6,781 bases of DNA from Chloroflexota bacterium (GTDB taxonomy: Bacteria; Chloroflexota; Anaerolineae; Aggregatilineales; UBA2796). The notes under the pieces are model-generated. The model made no database searches. It worked only from the letters and a program-made list of their open reading frames with translations, and had not been told where the DNA came from. The number at the start of each line of letters is the position of its first letter. Position 1 is the first letter of the stretch. The stretch is from NCBI GenBank assembly GCA_003695215.1, contig RFIM01000228.1, positions 1 to 6,781 on the forward strand, given 5' to 3'. The position numbers and the translations under genes were made by a program. Shown piece by piece: positions 6,759-6,781 of this stretch.

Positions 6759-6781
6759 GGCTGCACTGCTCTATAAGCGCA
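6751..6781 (+). CDS. Start of a downstream overlapping gene, possibly the partner ABC ATPase (3' end outside window)
   Basis: ATG 6751 opens a frame reading MSEAALLYKR to the right edge with no stop. It overlaps the permease stop codon (6756-6758) by 8 bases, a geometry typical of translationally coupled operon genes. No strong Shine-Dalgarno precedes it, as is common for coupled starts. FtsX/MacB permeases usually sit beside a LolD-like ATP-binding protein and none lies upstream, so that is the likeliest identity. Ten residues are too few to show a Walker motif, and the identity is inferred from context only. Confidence 0.5.
   Translation, partial: MSEAALLYKR

Noticed and set aside
1..6781. 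Signs of mobile DNA, defence systems, CRISPR or toxin-antitoxin genes
   Set aside because: No transposase, integrase, nuclease, direct-repeat array, tRNA or small paired genes could be supported, and base use looks uniform across the window.

Overview
The window looks like bacterial chromosomal DNA of moderately high GC with no mobile or phage genes. It most resembles a member of the Chloroflexota, perhaps an Anaerolineae-like lineage. This assignment is inferred from two things: an exported protein whose domains are joined by Thr/Pro 'TPTxTP' linkers beside SH3b and CARDB modules, and a first gene whose conserved core I associate with uncharacterised Chloroflexota proteins. No marker gene confirms the phylum.

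All supported genes lie on the + strand. Bases 1-618 hold the 3' part of an uncharacterised gene that enters from the left edge. A rho-independent terminator (631-667) follows. Just after its T-tract is the Shine-Dalgarno of a second uncharacterised, probably cytosolic, all-helical protein (684-1544). A 95-base gap with a TAGAAT -10-like box leads to a large exported protein (1640-3931). It consists of a signal peptide, a LivJ-type periplasmic-binding fold, a Thr/Pro linker with an 18-base tandem repeat, an SH3b domain, a second linker, a CARDB domain and an unrecognised C-terminal region. A strong terminator (3955-3990) closes that unit. A second TAGAAT box precedes a 901-residue duplicated FtsX/MacB-type permease (4053-6758). 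Its stop codon is overlapped by the ATG of a further reading frame that runs off the right edge and may encode the partner ATPase.

Functionally, the right half is probably the start of an ABC export or lipoprotein/lipid-handling operon of the MacB/LolCE/YbbP mechanotransmission type. The exported SBP-SH3b-CARDB protein is probably a free-standing sensor or scavenger at the cell surface, since no LivH/LivM-type permease is present. The first two genes cannot be assigned a function. The terminators split the window into at least three transcription units. The second gene has no room for a promoter of its own downstream of the first terminator, so it may depend on read-through. All intergenic gaps are shorter than 125 bases; no RNA gene, CRISPR array or insertion sequence was seen.
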